DNA from: Kiritimatiellota bacterium
GTDB lineage: Bacteria; Verrucomicrobiota; Lentisphaeria; Oligosphaerales; JAADHN01
Direction: 5' to 3'
Length of the DNA stretch: 32,761 nt
NCBI GenBank assembly: GCA_013151865.1
Contig: JAADHN010000150.1
Coordinates: 1-32,761, forward strand
Part shown: in pieces, positions 16,627 to 24,035 of the stretch
Layout: each line of letters begins with the position of its first letter
How positions within the stretch are numbered: the stretch's first letter is position 1
Translations under genes and position numbers: made by a program
The notes under the pieces: generated by a model
Databases searched by the model: none
What the model saw: only the letters and a program-made list of their open reading frames with translations
Told to the model about the DNA's origin: nothing

Positions 16627-17940
16627 CTATTTTTCAACGCGCACGTACTTCTGGTTGATCACGGTCAGAACCAGTATGATGAAAAACAGGATCAAGCCGA
16701 TGGCACAAGCATAACCGTAGTTCTGCTCCTCGAAAGCTTGGTAAAACATGTAGAGTCCGGGCGTAAGCCCCTTGTTCTGGGGGCCGCCTTCGGCGCCGAG
16801 GAGCACGTACTGAAAGCCGTACGCCTGGAACGTGCCGATGATCATGAGGATGAGGTTGAGCCGCACCTGCGTCATGATCAGGGGAAGTTCGATTCGCCAA
16901 AACTTGCCCCACCAGCCGATGCCGTCGATTTCAGCGGCCTCGTACACGTCCTGGCTGATATTCTGCAGTCCGGCCAGATAGATGAGCACTCCGATTACGC
17001 CCACCCAAGGAAAGCCCCAAAAGATGAGCGCAGGAATGATCAGGCTGGGGTCCCCGAGCCAGGCGGGTTTGAATGGAGCGACGAAGACCCCCAGATGCAG
17101 GACCCATTTGTCCAACCACATCAGGAACCGGTCGAGGTGCGTGATGACCAGGAATCGGTTCAGCACACCGACGTTGGGGTCGTAGAAGAACTTCCAGATG
17201 AGCAGCCCGACCATCTGCGGAATAATCATGGGAACCACGAAAAGCACCCGATACAGATACTGGGTTCGCTCGGATCGGAGACGATGAATGCAAACCGCCG
17301 TAAAAATACTCGGCCACATTTTGAACAGGTTGGCGACAATCAGGATAAAGATCAGACGGAAACTGCCCCAAAGCAGCGAGTCGCCGAACTGCCGGACGCG
17401 AATCAGGTAGACGATCGCCGCGAGGATGGGAAAGAGATAGACCCCGAGGCGTGCGCCGGCGCGGCGTCGACCTTCGCCGAGTCGGTGTGCGGCGACGGCA
17501 CAGGTCACGCCCAGGGCGAGGAGCCCGAGGACCTGCAGCAGGCCGCCCCGCACTTCTGCCATGGCGCCCTTGGAGGTCCCGGAAAAAAAGCGACTTGCGT
17601 CAAAGGCCAGTGCCCCGAAGGCCCAAAGTAGAGCCAGGGCGCCTCCCGAGCGAAGCGTGCGGCGGAGCCGCTCGCCGTTCACGAGGGCGGAGAGCCCCGA
17701 GAGGACCGCCCCGAGCAAGAGCGGCGTCCACAGCCGGAGATCCCCGAGAAGCCGGCGCAGATTCTCAAGTCCGGTGAGTTCCTCGACGGACGTGCCGTCC
17801 CAGTTGTAGAAGCTTCGGCGCACGGCCTGAACCGCCGGGATATAACTGAACACGGCGATGCCGATGAGCGTGGGCGCCAGCATGGCGAAGATCACCCAGT
17901 TCTCGCGCAAGTTCTTCCAGGTGACTTTCTGTGCGTTCAT
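16627..17940 (-). CDS. Carbohydrate ABC transporter permease, MalF type, with a membrane-rich insertion (437 aa)
   Basis: Partner of the MalG-type subunit. The first helix (WVIFAMLAPTLIGIAVFSYI) and the following GLENLRRLLGD match ordinary UgpA/MalF proteins of about 300 residues. The usual core then resumes at about residue 190 (FRLIFILIVANLFKMWPS) and includes VVPMIIPQMVGLLIWKFFYD and the EAA loop QDVYEAAEIDGIGWWGKFWR (about 330-349). Between them, residues about 72-190 are extra and contain roughly four hydrophobic stretches: LWTPLLLGAVLSGLSALV, GGALALLWAFGALAF, GGLLQVLGLLALGVTCAVA and VYLFPILAAIVYLI. The gene starts at ATG 17940, overlapping the end of the solute-binding gene by ATGA, so translation is probably coupled. 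Confidence 0.9.
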   Translation of the reverse strand: MNAQKVTWKNLRENWVIFAMLAPTLIGIAVFSYIPAVQAVRRSFYNWDGTSVEELTGLENLRRLLGDLRLWTPLLLGAVLSGLSALVNGERLRRTLRSGGALALLWAFGALAFDASRFFSGTSKGAMAEVRGGLLQVLGLLALGVTCAVAAHRLGEGRRRAGARLGVYLFPILAAIVYLIRVRQFGDSLLWGSFRLIFILIVANLFKMWPSIFTAVCIHRLRSERTQYLYRVLFVVPMIIPQMVGLLIWKFFYDPNVGVLNRFLVITHLDRFLMWLDKWVLHLGVFVAPFKPAWLGDPSLIIPALIFWGFPWVGVIGVLIYLAGLQNISQDVYEAAEIDGIGWWGKFWRIELPLIMTQVRLNLILMIIGTFQAYGFQYVLLGAEGGPQNKGLTPGLYMFYQAFEEQNYGYACAIGLILFFIILVLTVINQKYVRVEK

Positions 17941-19589
17941 TCGGCAGGCCCCCCCGCGACGGCCTCGACCTGCGCGAGTTCTTTGCGATTGACCGCGTTC
18001 ATGAAGGTGAAATACTGCATCGATTCGAGCAATTGCGTGACCTTGGCCCGACTCAATTCGACATCCTTTGGCGGCGCAACAGCGAGGCGTACGGTGAGGC
18101 CGTCGAGAATGCGTTCAAGGTTGCGGATGTTCAGGGCGTCCTTGTGCAGGAGTTCCCGGTACCCCTCGGCGCCGGTCCGCTCGTAAGATTCCCCGATGAC
18201 GCGTCCATACTCTTCCGGCGTAATCTTTCCCGCGAACAGCGACCACCGGTAGCCCTCGGCCTTGAGCTTTACCGCCGTACTGATTCGGTAGTCGAACCAT
18301 CCGTAATAGCCCCGAATCTTCGGCTTGAATGCTTCGAGGATCGGGCTGAGGCGCGTCCCCCTGATCACGGGTAGCCAAGTGACGGCGCGATTCCAGGTCT
18401 CGTTGTTGCGGCGGGTGGTGCAGAACCGGAGGAAATCGATGCAGATGTCGGCATGCCGGGATTGTTTTGTGATGGCCATCGGAATGCCGCCGCGAATTCC
18501 GGCTTCACTCAACGGCCCCTTGACGTACTGTCCGTATTCGGGGTCGCGGACCGGGATCGGGAAATCGAAGATGCCGATCTCGAAACTCTTCCCGACCTGA
18601 TCCACCAGGCTCCTGGCGTCCCACGAGCCGGTGGCAATCATGACGGCACGTTGCTGGATGAACATGAACGCTGCGTCATCACGCAACGCCGCAAGCCAGC
18701 CGGCCTGGAAATTCCTGGCGATCTCGAGCCGACAGCGCCGCGACGCCAAGTAGGCCGGCGAATTGAAGTTCCACACCCCGCGACGGTATCCCCGATAAGC
18801 TTCGTACGCGTCCGTGGTTCCGTCCAGGTTTTCGTCGCACTTCCGAATGATGTCGAAAAGGAACGGGGTTTCGTACCGGGGTCGAAACACGTTTGCCCCG
18901 TACTTGCTGCCCGCGATCGGCACGATCGGCGTCCCGGTTCTCTCGGCGTAACGCCGAATCTGCTCGCACGCCCCGAGGAAAGCGCGGAAGTCCGCCGGCG
19001 GCGCCCGGTGTCCGATGATCTTTTTGTAAAGATCGACGTTGTAGAAGATGCGGATCGTGAACATGGAAAAGGGAATGTAGTAATAATCGAGCAGTTGGCG
19101 GTCATAGGCCCCCTGCATCCCGTCAAAGAAGGTGTTTTTCCAAGGGACTCCCTCCAGCGGCGTGCCTTTGTTGTACGGATTCGGCTCGTCCAGGTATCGT
19201 GCCAGGGGCAGGAAAAAGCGAGCCACGTACGCGGGATTATAGGCCGCTTTCGAGTGTCCTTTCTCGATGATATCGGGGGCGATGTTGCCGACCAGGCCGG
19301 TATTCACGTATTGGGCATAGCCCCGCTCGCTCACCGGAACCTGAATCACCCGCAGACGCTTGCCGTGTTTCTTGAAGTAGAGCCGTTCGTATTCCCTCAT
19401 GAGACGCGCGAAGGCTTCCCGAACCCCGGATTCGAGTTGCCAGTGACAGAGGCGAATTGTCAGGACGTCCGGCGCCTCGTAGGTCCATTGATTGTGGGCC
19501 ACTCGCACGGCGGCAAAAAGCATGACGCCGGCCAGGACGATCAGTCCCAGGTACCGCCGCAGGAATTGGAAGAGGGCTTTAGCGCTCAT
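17937..19589 (-). CDS. Membrane-anchored extracellular sugar-binding protein, ABC family 1 (550 aa)
   Basis: Binds the substrate for the MalF/MalG-type permease pair encoded directly after it. MSAKALFQFLRRYLGLIVLAGVMLFAAVRVAH is a positively charged start plus one hydrophobic helix; there is no Cys lipobox and no good signal-peptidase site, so it looks like an uncleaved anchor. The body fits family 1 binding proteins: TIRLCHWQ, an NIAPDIIEKG segment, IPFSMFTIRIFYNVDLYKK (the substrate-lobe pattern), FMFIQQRAVMIATGSWDARSLV and IPMAITKQSRHADICIDFLRF. It is longer than the usual 420-450, with an extra C-terminal helical region of about 100 residues. The ATG at 19589 overlaps the TPR gene end by 11 bases. 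An upstream extension of this frame to 19805 lies within that gene and is not used. Confidence 0.88.
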   Translation of the reverse strand: MSAKALFQFLRRYLGLIVLAGVMLFAAVRVAHNQWTYEAPDVLTIRLCHWQLESGVREAFARLMREYERLYFKKHGKRLRVIQVPVSERGYAQYVNTGLVGNIAPDIIEKGHSKAAYNPAYVARFFLPLARYLDEPNPYNKGTPLEGVPWKNTFFDGMQGAYDRQLLDYYYIPFSMFTIRIFYNVDLYKKIIGHRAPPADFRAFLGACEQIRRYAERTGTPIVPIAGSKYGANVFRPRYETPFLFDIIRKCDENLDGTTDAYEAYRGYRRGVWNFNSPAYLASRRCRLEIARNFQAGWLAALRDDAAFMFIQQRAVMIATGSWDARSLVDQVGKSFEIGIFDFPIPVRDPEYGQYVKGPLSEAGIRGGIPMAITKQSRHADICIDFLRFCTTRRNNETWNRAVTWLPVIRGTRLSPILEAFKPKIRGYYGWFDYRISTAVKLKAEGYRWSLFAGKITPEEYGRVIGESYERTGAEGYRELLHKDALNIRNLERILDGLTVRLAVAPPKDVELSRAKVTQLLESMQYFTFMNAVNRKELAQVEAVAGGPAE

Positions 19590-20538
19590 GGCCGCCCTCC
19601 CCTTGCAGACCGTTGTCGGAGGCTTTCCCCGCAAAGGGGTCGGACAGCGGGGGCGGCGTCTCCCCGAGTTCCCGGATGCGCTCCTGGGCCTCGTATGCGA
19701 AGCTGCTGCGCTGCACCTCGGTGATGATCCGCCGAAAGTATTCCACGGCCGTGGTGCGGTCCCCGGCCATCTGGGCAAGGTTGGCGACACGCCAGTAAAA
19801 AGCATCCCGCTGACTGTACGCCGGCAAGCCGACCCGCTCCGCTCGGCGAAAGGCTTCGACCGCTTTGGCCGGTTCCTTAAGCGGCTCCATGTAAGTCAAG
19901 GCGATCAAAGTCCACTGGAGGTAAGCCAACGGATTGTCCGGGTACTTGGCGAGCCAGTCAGAGAGTTCGCGGATCCCCCGACGCGCGCCCTCCGGAGTCA
20001 TGGTGAAGACCGCAAGCTGGGCTCGGTAGAGCGCCGCCCGGTGAATCAGGGGGGATCGAGGCCAAGCCCGAATGAGTTGATCGTACAGGCCGCGCGCTAC
20101 GGTCGGGTCCGGTTTGTCGCCATAGAAATCGATTTGGTCGGCCATCCTTGCCCGCAACAGCAGAACCACGGGTTGTAGGGGATTTCCGTGGGTCTCTTTG
20201 ATGAGTTCGTCGTAAAGCCGAGCGGCACGCTGCTTGTCGGATTGCACATCGGGCTGCCGATGTTGGAGGCAAAGGGCCAAGCCCAATTTGGCCTCGATCC
20301 CCGCCGGCGACCCCGGCGCCGCGCCTTTCAGCGCCCGGGCGAACTGCTTGGCGGCCCCGCGAAAATTCATGTACCCGATTTCGGTCCAAGGATCATCGCT
20401 CTGCGCGGCCCCGCGGACCTCGCACAGTGCCGAAAAGCAAATGACGAAGGCCGCGCCTCGGCAGGTGCGGCGCCAGCGCACCAAGCGACGCGCCGGCCTA
20501 CCGGACACCGGGCCGGAACTGGAAGATCGTGAGTGCAT
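19579..20538 (-). CDS. Exported tetratricopeptide-repeat protein, first gene of the importer operon (319 aa)
   Basis: A helical repeat protein, probably for protein-protein contacts outside the cytoplasm. MHSRSSSSG opens an Arg-rich stretch, followed by a hydrophobic core (GAAFVICFSALCEV) and a likely cleavage near RGAAQS. From residue 55 on there are about six helix-turn-helix repeats with TPR-like spacing: EIGYMNFRGAAKQFARALKG, RAARLYDELIKETHG, VARGLYDQLIRAWPRSPLIH, RELSDWLAKYPDNPLAYLQW, AVEAFRRAERVGL and TTAVEYFRRIITEVQRSSFA. The end is Gly/Asp/Glu-rich. The ATG at 20538 is chosen because it gives the signal sequence; the ribosome site is weak, and the frame is open further upstream to 20685. 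It overlaps the solute-binding gene by 11 bases, so it is part of that operon. Confidence 0.8.
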   Translation of the reverse strand: MHSRSSSSGPVSGRPARRLVRWRRTCRGAAFVICFSALCEVRGAAQSDDPWTEIGYMNFRGAAKQFARALKGAAPGSPAGIEAKLGLALCLQHRQPDVQSDKQRAARLYDELIKETHGNPLQPVVLLLRARMADQIDFYGDKPDPTVARGLYDQLIRAWPRSPLIHRAALYRAQLAVFTMTPEGARRGIRELSDWLAKYPDNPLAYLQWTLIALTYMEPLKEPAKAVEAFRRAERVGLPAYSQRDAFYWRVANLAQMAGDRTTAVEYFRRIITEVQRSSFAYEAQERIRELGETPPPLSDPFAGKASDNGLQGEGGHER

Positions 20539-20898
20539 CGCGTCTTTCTTTTGGAAAAACCATCCCTGAGCGCGTGAGCACGGAGGCGCCTGCTCAGCCT
20601 GTGAACCCGGTCTTCGACCTGCGACGCATCTCCGCGCGGCGCGGGACCGCCCCGGGCCGGCGCACCGCCGATGGCCCCGGCCCATGGACGCCGCCGCGGA
20701 CCTGCTTCAGCGCCGTCCTCCAACGTCCTGCCCGTTGAAACACAAGCCCCGGGCGGACCCGAAGAATATCGTTCCTGCGAGCCGGAACTCAAGCCCCCGC
20801 GGGCATCGTCCGCGTCTCCCGGAAAACCTCCCCGTTCACGTCTGCCGGCCCGATAGGAAACAGAGACGATCCCAAACCGCGCCGACAGAAAAACGGTC

Positions 20899-20926
20899 TT
20901 GACCCCCTCCGCGACAATGGGGGCAA
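20899..20926. repeat. Hairpin between divergent genes
   Basis: CCCCC (20903-20907) pairs with GGGGG (20919-20923) over an 11-base loop; outside it TTG (20899-20901) pairs with CAA (20924-20926) with one bulged A. It could be an operator-like or terminator-like structure for either neighbour; nothing in the sequence decides this. Confidence 0.4.
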
Positions 20927-21060
20927 TCCCGACTGGTCAGTTAGCCGGAGCCCGACCACAAAGCGGGCGGGAGGGCGCGGTCCCGCGGCAAGGGAGAACC
21001 CTTCGTCGCATCGCGGCACACTCACACCATTCCGTCGCCCCGAACGCGCCGTGCATTGGC

Positions 21061-21089
21061 TTGACAGGCGACTCTTGTGTGACTAGAAT
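21061..21089 (+). promoter_or_regulatory. Near-consensus sigma-70 promoter of the pseudopilin gene
   Basis: TTGACA (21061-21066), a spacer of exactly 17 bases, then TAGAAT (21084-21089): eleven of twelve consensus bases. Transcription would begin near 21096 and leave a leader of about 97 bases before the ATG at 21193. It is the best promoter match I found in the window. Confidence 0.75.
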
Positions 21090-21192
21090 TCTTCCGCGCA
21101 GCAGTTCGGAACGGACGGCCCGGCAAATGCACGCCTCGAGGGTCCGCCGCCAGGACGGTCGCTCCCGTCCGCTCAACCGGGGGAACGGAAAA

Positions 21193-21873
21193 ATGCAGGC
21201 GCCTCGCAAGCACACTTTCACGTTGGTCGAGCTGTTGCTGGTCATTACCATCATCATGGTCATGGCGGGTCTGCTGCTGCCGGTTCTTCAGAAAGCCCGG
21301 GGGAAAGCCTTTCGCGTGCGCTGTATGTCCAATCTGAAACAGTTGGGCGCCGGGGTCCTGATGTACGTTGACGACAACGGCGTATTCCCTGACTGGTACG
21401 GCTGGAACAACGGCGCGGCCGACACCTCGACTTGGGCCTTCACCCGCTGGTATCCGCGCATCCTCGAATACGTCACGGACCACCGTCTTTTCCAGGACCC
21501 CGTTCTCAACACTTGGAGCGCCCATTGGGTGCCGCCGGCCGAATGGCCCAATGACGATGCCCACCGAGTCAATTACGCCATTGGACGTTGCGCCGCTTAC
21601 AACCACGCCTTCTCCTTTCGGTTGACCCGCTATCGCGATCCGCTCCGCTCGATCCTGGTCACCGACAGTGCCCATGTGGACGACTGCGGGAACCGCGGCC
21701 GCGTGGCCTGGGCGAATACTTGCGCCGCGGACTGCAACTACAGTCGACGCACGGAGGCGAACGCTCGACACAATGGCGGCAGCAATATCGCTTTCGTGGA
21801 CGGACACGTCGAGTGGTGGTCCTCGCTGGCGGTGTTCGGCGGCTGGAATGTCACCATCAGGCCGGGTCCGTAA
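21193..21873 (+). CDS. Type II pseudopilin with H-X9-DG tail (226 aa)
   Basis: A prepilin-type protein inserted in the membrane and cut by a prepilin peptidase. [20 protein letters not shown] holds the signature: cleavage would fall before Phe9, leaving Glu as the fifth mature residue, followed by a hydrophobic helix to about residue 33 and [22 protein letters not shown], the usual start of the pseudopilin head in this group. The -1 residue is Thr, not Gly. Near the C-terminus, [12 protein letters not shown] (His193 to Gly204) is the H-X9-DG motif that marks a pilin-like family greatly expanded in Planctomycetota, Lentisphaerota and relatives. The ATG at 21193 has GGGGGAA upstream; a longer frame back to 20899 is leader. 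It is a single gene with its own promoter and no secretion genes beside it. Its role is unknown. Confidence 0.9.
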   Translation: MQAPRKHTFTLVELLLVITIIMVMAGLLLPVLQKARGKAFRVRCMSNLKQLGAGVLMYVDDNGVFPDWYGWNNGAADTSTWAFTRWYPRILEYVTDHRLFQDPVLNTWSAHWVPPAEWPNDDAHRVNYAIGRCAAYNHAFSFRLTRYRDPLRSILVTDSAHVDDCGNRGRVAWANTCAADCNYSRRTEANARHNGGSNIAFVDGHVEWWSSLAVFGGWNVTIRPGP

Positions 21874-21894
21874 CCCGCACCGTGCCCCCCGCCC

Positions 21895-23817
21895 CTACTG
21901 CCGAGCCAACCAAGCCTCAAAAAGGTCGATCCACGCCCCCACGGCCTTGTCGCCGGCACGCAAACCGTAACCGTGCGGCCCCTGCTCGTACGTGTGCAAT
22001 TGGGCCGGCACGCCATGGTCCTTTAAAGCGCGGTAGAAAAACAGACTGTTCTCCACGTGGATGTTGTCGTCTTCGGTCTGCACCAGAAAAACCGGCGGCA
22101 TCTCCTCCGAGATGCTCACCTCCCCGGCCAGCTCACCGGTTTTCTGGTCCTTGACGAGAAACGCAGGGTAGATCAGGCCGACGAAATCCGGACGACATGA
22201 TTGCGTGTCCGTGGAGTCGACCGCCGGGTAAGTCGGCGTCCGCCACTGCGCGGCAGTGACCGCAGAAAGATGCGCCCCCGCCGAGAACCCCATGATTCCA
22301 ACTTTTTCGACGCCCCACTCCGTCGCGTGGGCACGGACCAAGCGCAGGGCACGTTGAGCGTCTTGCAAGGCGGCGGCATACCGCACCGAATCGAGTTCGG
22401 GCCGGGGCAATCGGTATTTGAGAATAAACGCTTGATATCCCTCGGCGCACAGCCGCCGAGCAATTTCCTCGCCTTCGAGGTCCCAGGCCAGGATACGGTA
22501 CCCACCCCCCGGGCAGATCACCACGGCGCTGCCGTTGGCCGTGGATCGATCGGGAATATATCGGGTCAGCGTGGGATCGTTCACGTTGTGGATGCGCGTG
22601 ACCCCCCCGGAACGGACCACTGTCTCCGGTTCCGGATTGCGCCAACCGCCGGGATTACCGCCGGGCCAAAGTCGGATCACGCTGCCGGGTGCCTCGTCCA
22701 CCCGAAGCTGGAGCAACAGCTTGCGGATGAACGGCGCGGTGTGTTCGGCGATCTGCCACATACCGTAATCCGTGGGGTGAGTCCCGTCCACCGTGCCTTC
22801 CCACCACTCGGGACCGAGCAGTCCCGTACCGTCGAGAAACCAGATGAACCGGTCGCCCTTCTTTCGTAGGCCGTCCACCAGTTTCCGCTCGAAATCCCGG
22901 AGCGCTTCACGAGCGCGCAACGCCTTGGGATCCAAAACCTCACGGGCATAACGAATCTTACTTATCACCACGATGGGCAGACTCGGGTCCGCCGCCCGAA
23001 GCGTTTGAATGAACGGTCCCAATGTGGTGCGAATCCCGTCGCCGGCGTTGGCCTCGTAGTCCAAGACCACCATTCGCTTGCGAGAGATTCGGTTGATCAA
23101 CACGGCCAATTCCCGTTCGCCCTTGCCGTTCCCGGAAAAGCCGAGATTGACGACTTCCCGGTTCAGACGCCGACTCAGAATATTGGTCCAGGCTGTTCCG
23201 GGACGAGAGGCGCAACCGCCCTGGGTTATGGAAGTGCCGTACACCACGATACAGCGGTCGTCTTCCAACGGCTCCGGCGGCAGAAGCCGCGCGCCTTGGT
23301 CGAGCCCGATCTCCACACTGCGGACCCCACAATAGAGCGGGAAGTTCAACCGAAAACTGCGGAGTTCGCGCGTACTTCGATGAAACAGGCCCTGCTCGAT
23401 CTTCGACCCCCGAATCCGCGTGACGCCGACGAACTGTTCGCGCCCCGGCGGACCCACGTACAGATCGAAGCCGTCCTGACCGGTCCTGGCCATGTGGTCC
23501 ATGTTGCCGAATCCCGCCAGTTCGGCGCGAACGATCACCCGACGGCTGTCGGTCCGGAATCGAACTTGCCCGCCCGCCGTGTGATGCGCCAAGGCCATGA
23601 CCGGCTTCCGCACCGGCACTCCCGGGTCGACCGGTAGACGGCAGTAGACCCGGCCGTTCTCTTCGAACCACTTGAAGCCCAGCAGTTGGAATGGCTGCTG
23701 GTACGCGGGACGCCAAGTCAAACCGTCGCTTTTCGCAACCTGCCCGATCGCGGACTCACCCTCGACCGCACTGCTCATGATCAATCCTCCAATTACCAAG
23801 GCCTTGAGTTCGTTCAT
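21895..23817 (-). CDS. Exported two-domain hydrolase: SGNH domain fused to alpha/beta hydrolase (640 aa)
   Basis: Two esterase folds in one protein, probably for deacylating polysaccharide. A short hydrophobic start (MNELKALVIGGLIMSSAVEG) acts as signal peptide. Residues about 35-180 are a beta-sandwich. The SGNH domain follows: VVYGTSITQGG with Ser196, NLGFSGNGKG near 224-234, and DGTHPTDYG with Asp344 and His347. From about 400 an alpha/beta hydrolase of the acetyl-esterase kind begins: VVICPGGGYRILAWDLEG (about 432-449), GIMGFSAGAH with nucleophile Ser512, TEDDNIHV with Asp583 or Asp584, and QGPHGYG with His615. Both catalytic sets look complete. The ATG at 23817 has GGGGGTGG upstream; the frame is open to 23982, but that part lacks similarity. 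Its end faces the pseudopilin gene end, 21 bp away. It is separated from the helicase gene by 218 bp. Confidence 0.88.
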   Translation of the reverse strand: MNELKALVIGGLIMSSAVEGESAIGQVAKSDGLTWRPAYQQPFQLLGFKWFEENGRVYCRLPVDPGVPVRKPVMALAHHTAGGQVRFRTDSRRVIVRAELAGFGNMDHMARTGQDGFDLYVGPPGREQFVGVTRIRGSKIEQGLFHRSTRELRSFRLNFPLYCGVRSVEIGLDQGARLLPPEPLEDDRCIVVYGTSITQGGCASRPGTAWTNILSRRLNREVVNLGFSGNGKGERELAVLINRISRKRMVVLDYEANAGDGIRTTLGPFIQTLRAADPSLPIVVISKIRYAREVLDPKALRAREALRDFERKLVDGLRKKGDRFIWFLDGTGLLGPEWWEGTVDGTHPTDYGMWQIAEHTAPFIRKLLLQLRVDEAPGSVIRLWPGGNPGGWRNPEPETVVRSGGVTRIHNVNDPTLTRYIPDRSTANGSAVVICPGGGYRILAWDLEGEEIARRLCAEGYQAFILKYRLPRPELDSVRYAAALQDAQRALRLVRAHATEWGVEKVGIMGFSAGAHLSAVTAAQWRTPTYPAVDSTDTQSCRPDFVGLIYPAFLVKDQKTGELAGEVSISEEMPPVFLVQTEDDNIHVENSLFFYRALKDHGVPAQLHTYEQGPHGYGLRAGDKAVGAWIDLFEAWLARQ

Positions 23818-24035
23818 AACCACCCCCGAGAATCGACTTTTTCCCAAAATGTCTCGCCCGACACCCCGAATCGTGCCGCGACACGGTGTCTCACATACCA
23901 AACCACGGGCATCCCAAGGGAGCAACCGTCGACACCAACGACGGTTCACGGGGGACGCGGGGAGGCATCTGTAGCCCGGCAAATCGCAGAGCCCTTCGAA
24001 AAGAAACAGACAAACCGACCCGGCGTCCCCCCGCC

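Larger units (their letters stand above)
20539..21192. other. Divergent regulatory region between the importer operon and the pseudopilin gene
   Basis: Holds the importer operon leader, a GC hairpin at 20899-20926 and a strong plus-strand promoter at 21061-21089. No gene is supported. A clear promoter for the importer operon on the minus strand was not found. Confidence 0.5.

Noticed and set aside
21775-21789. GGCGGCAGCAATATC in the pseudopilin gene is identical to 15548-15562 in R1 copy A
   Set aside because: The match stops at 15 bases, and the pseudopilin version encodes the conserved NGGSNIA part of the H-X9-DG motif. The other R1 copies diverge here, so shared origin is not supported.
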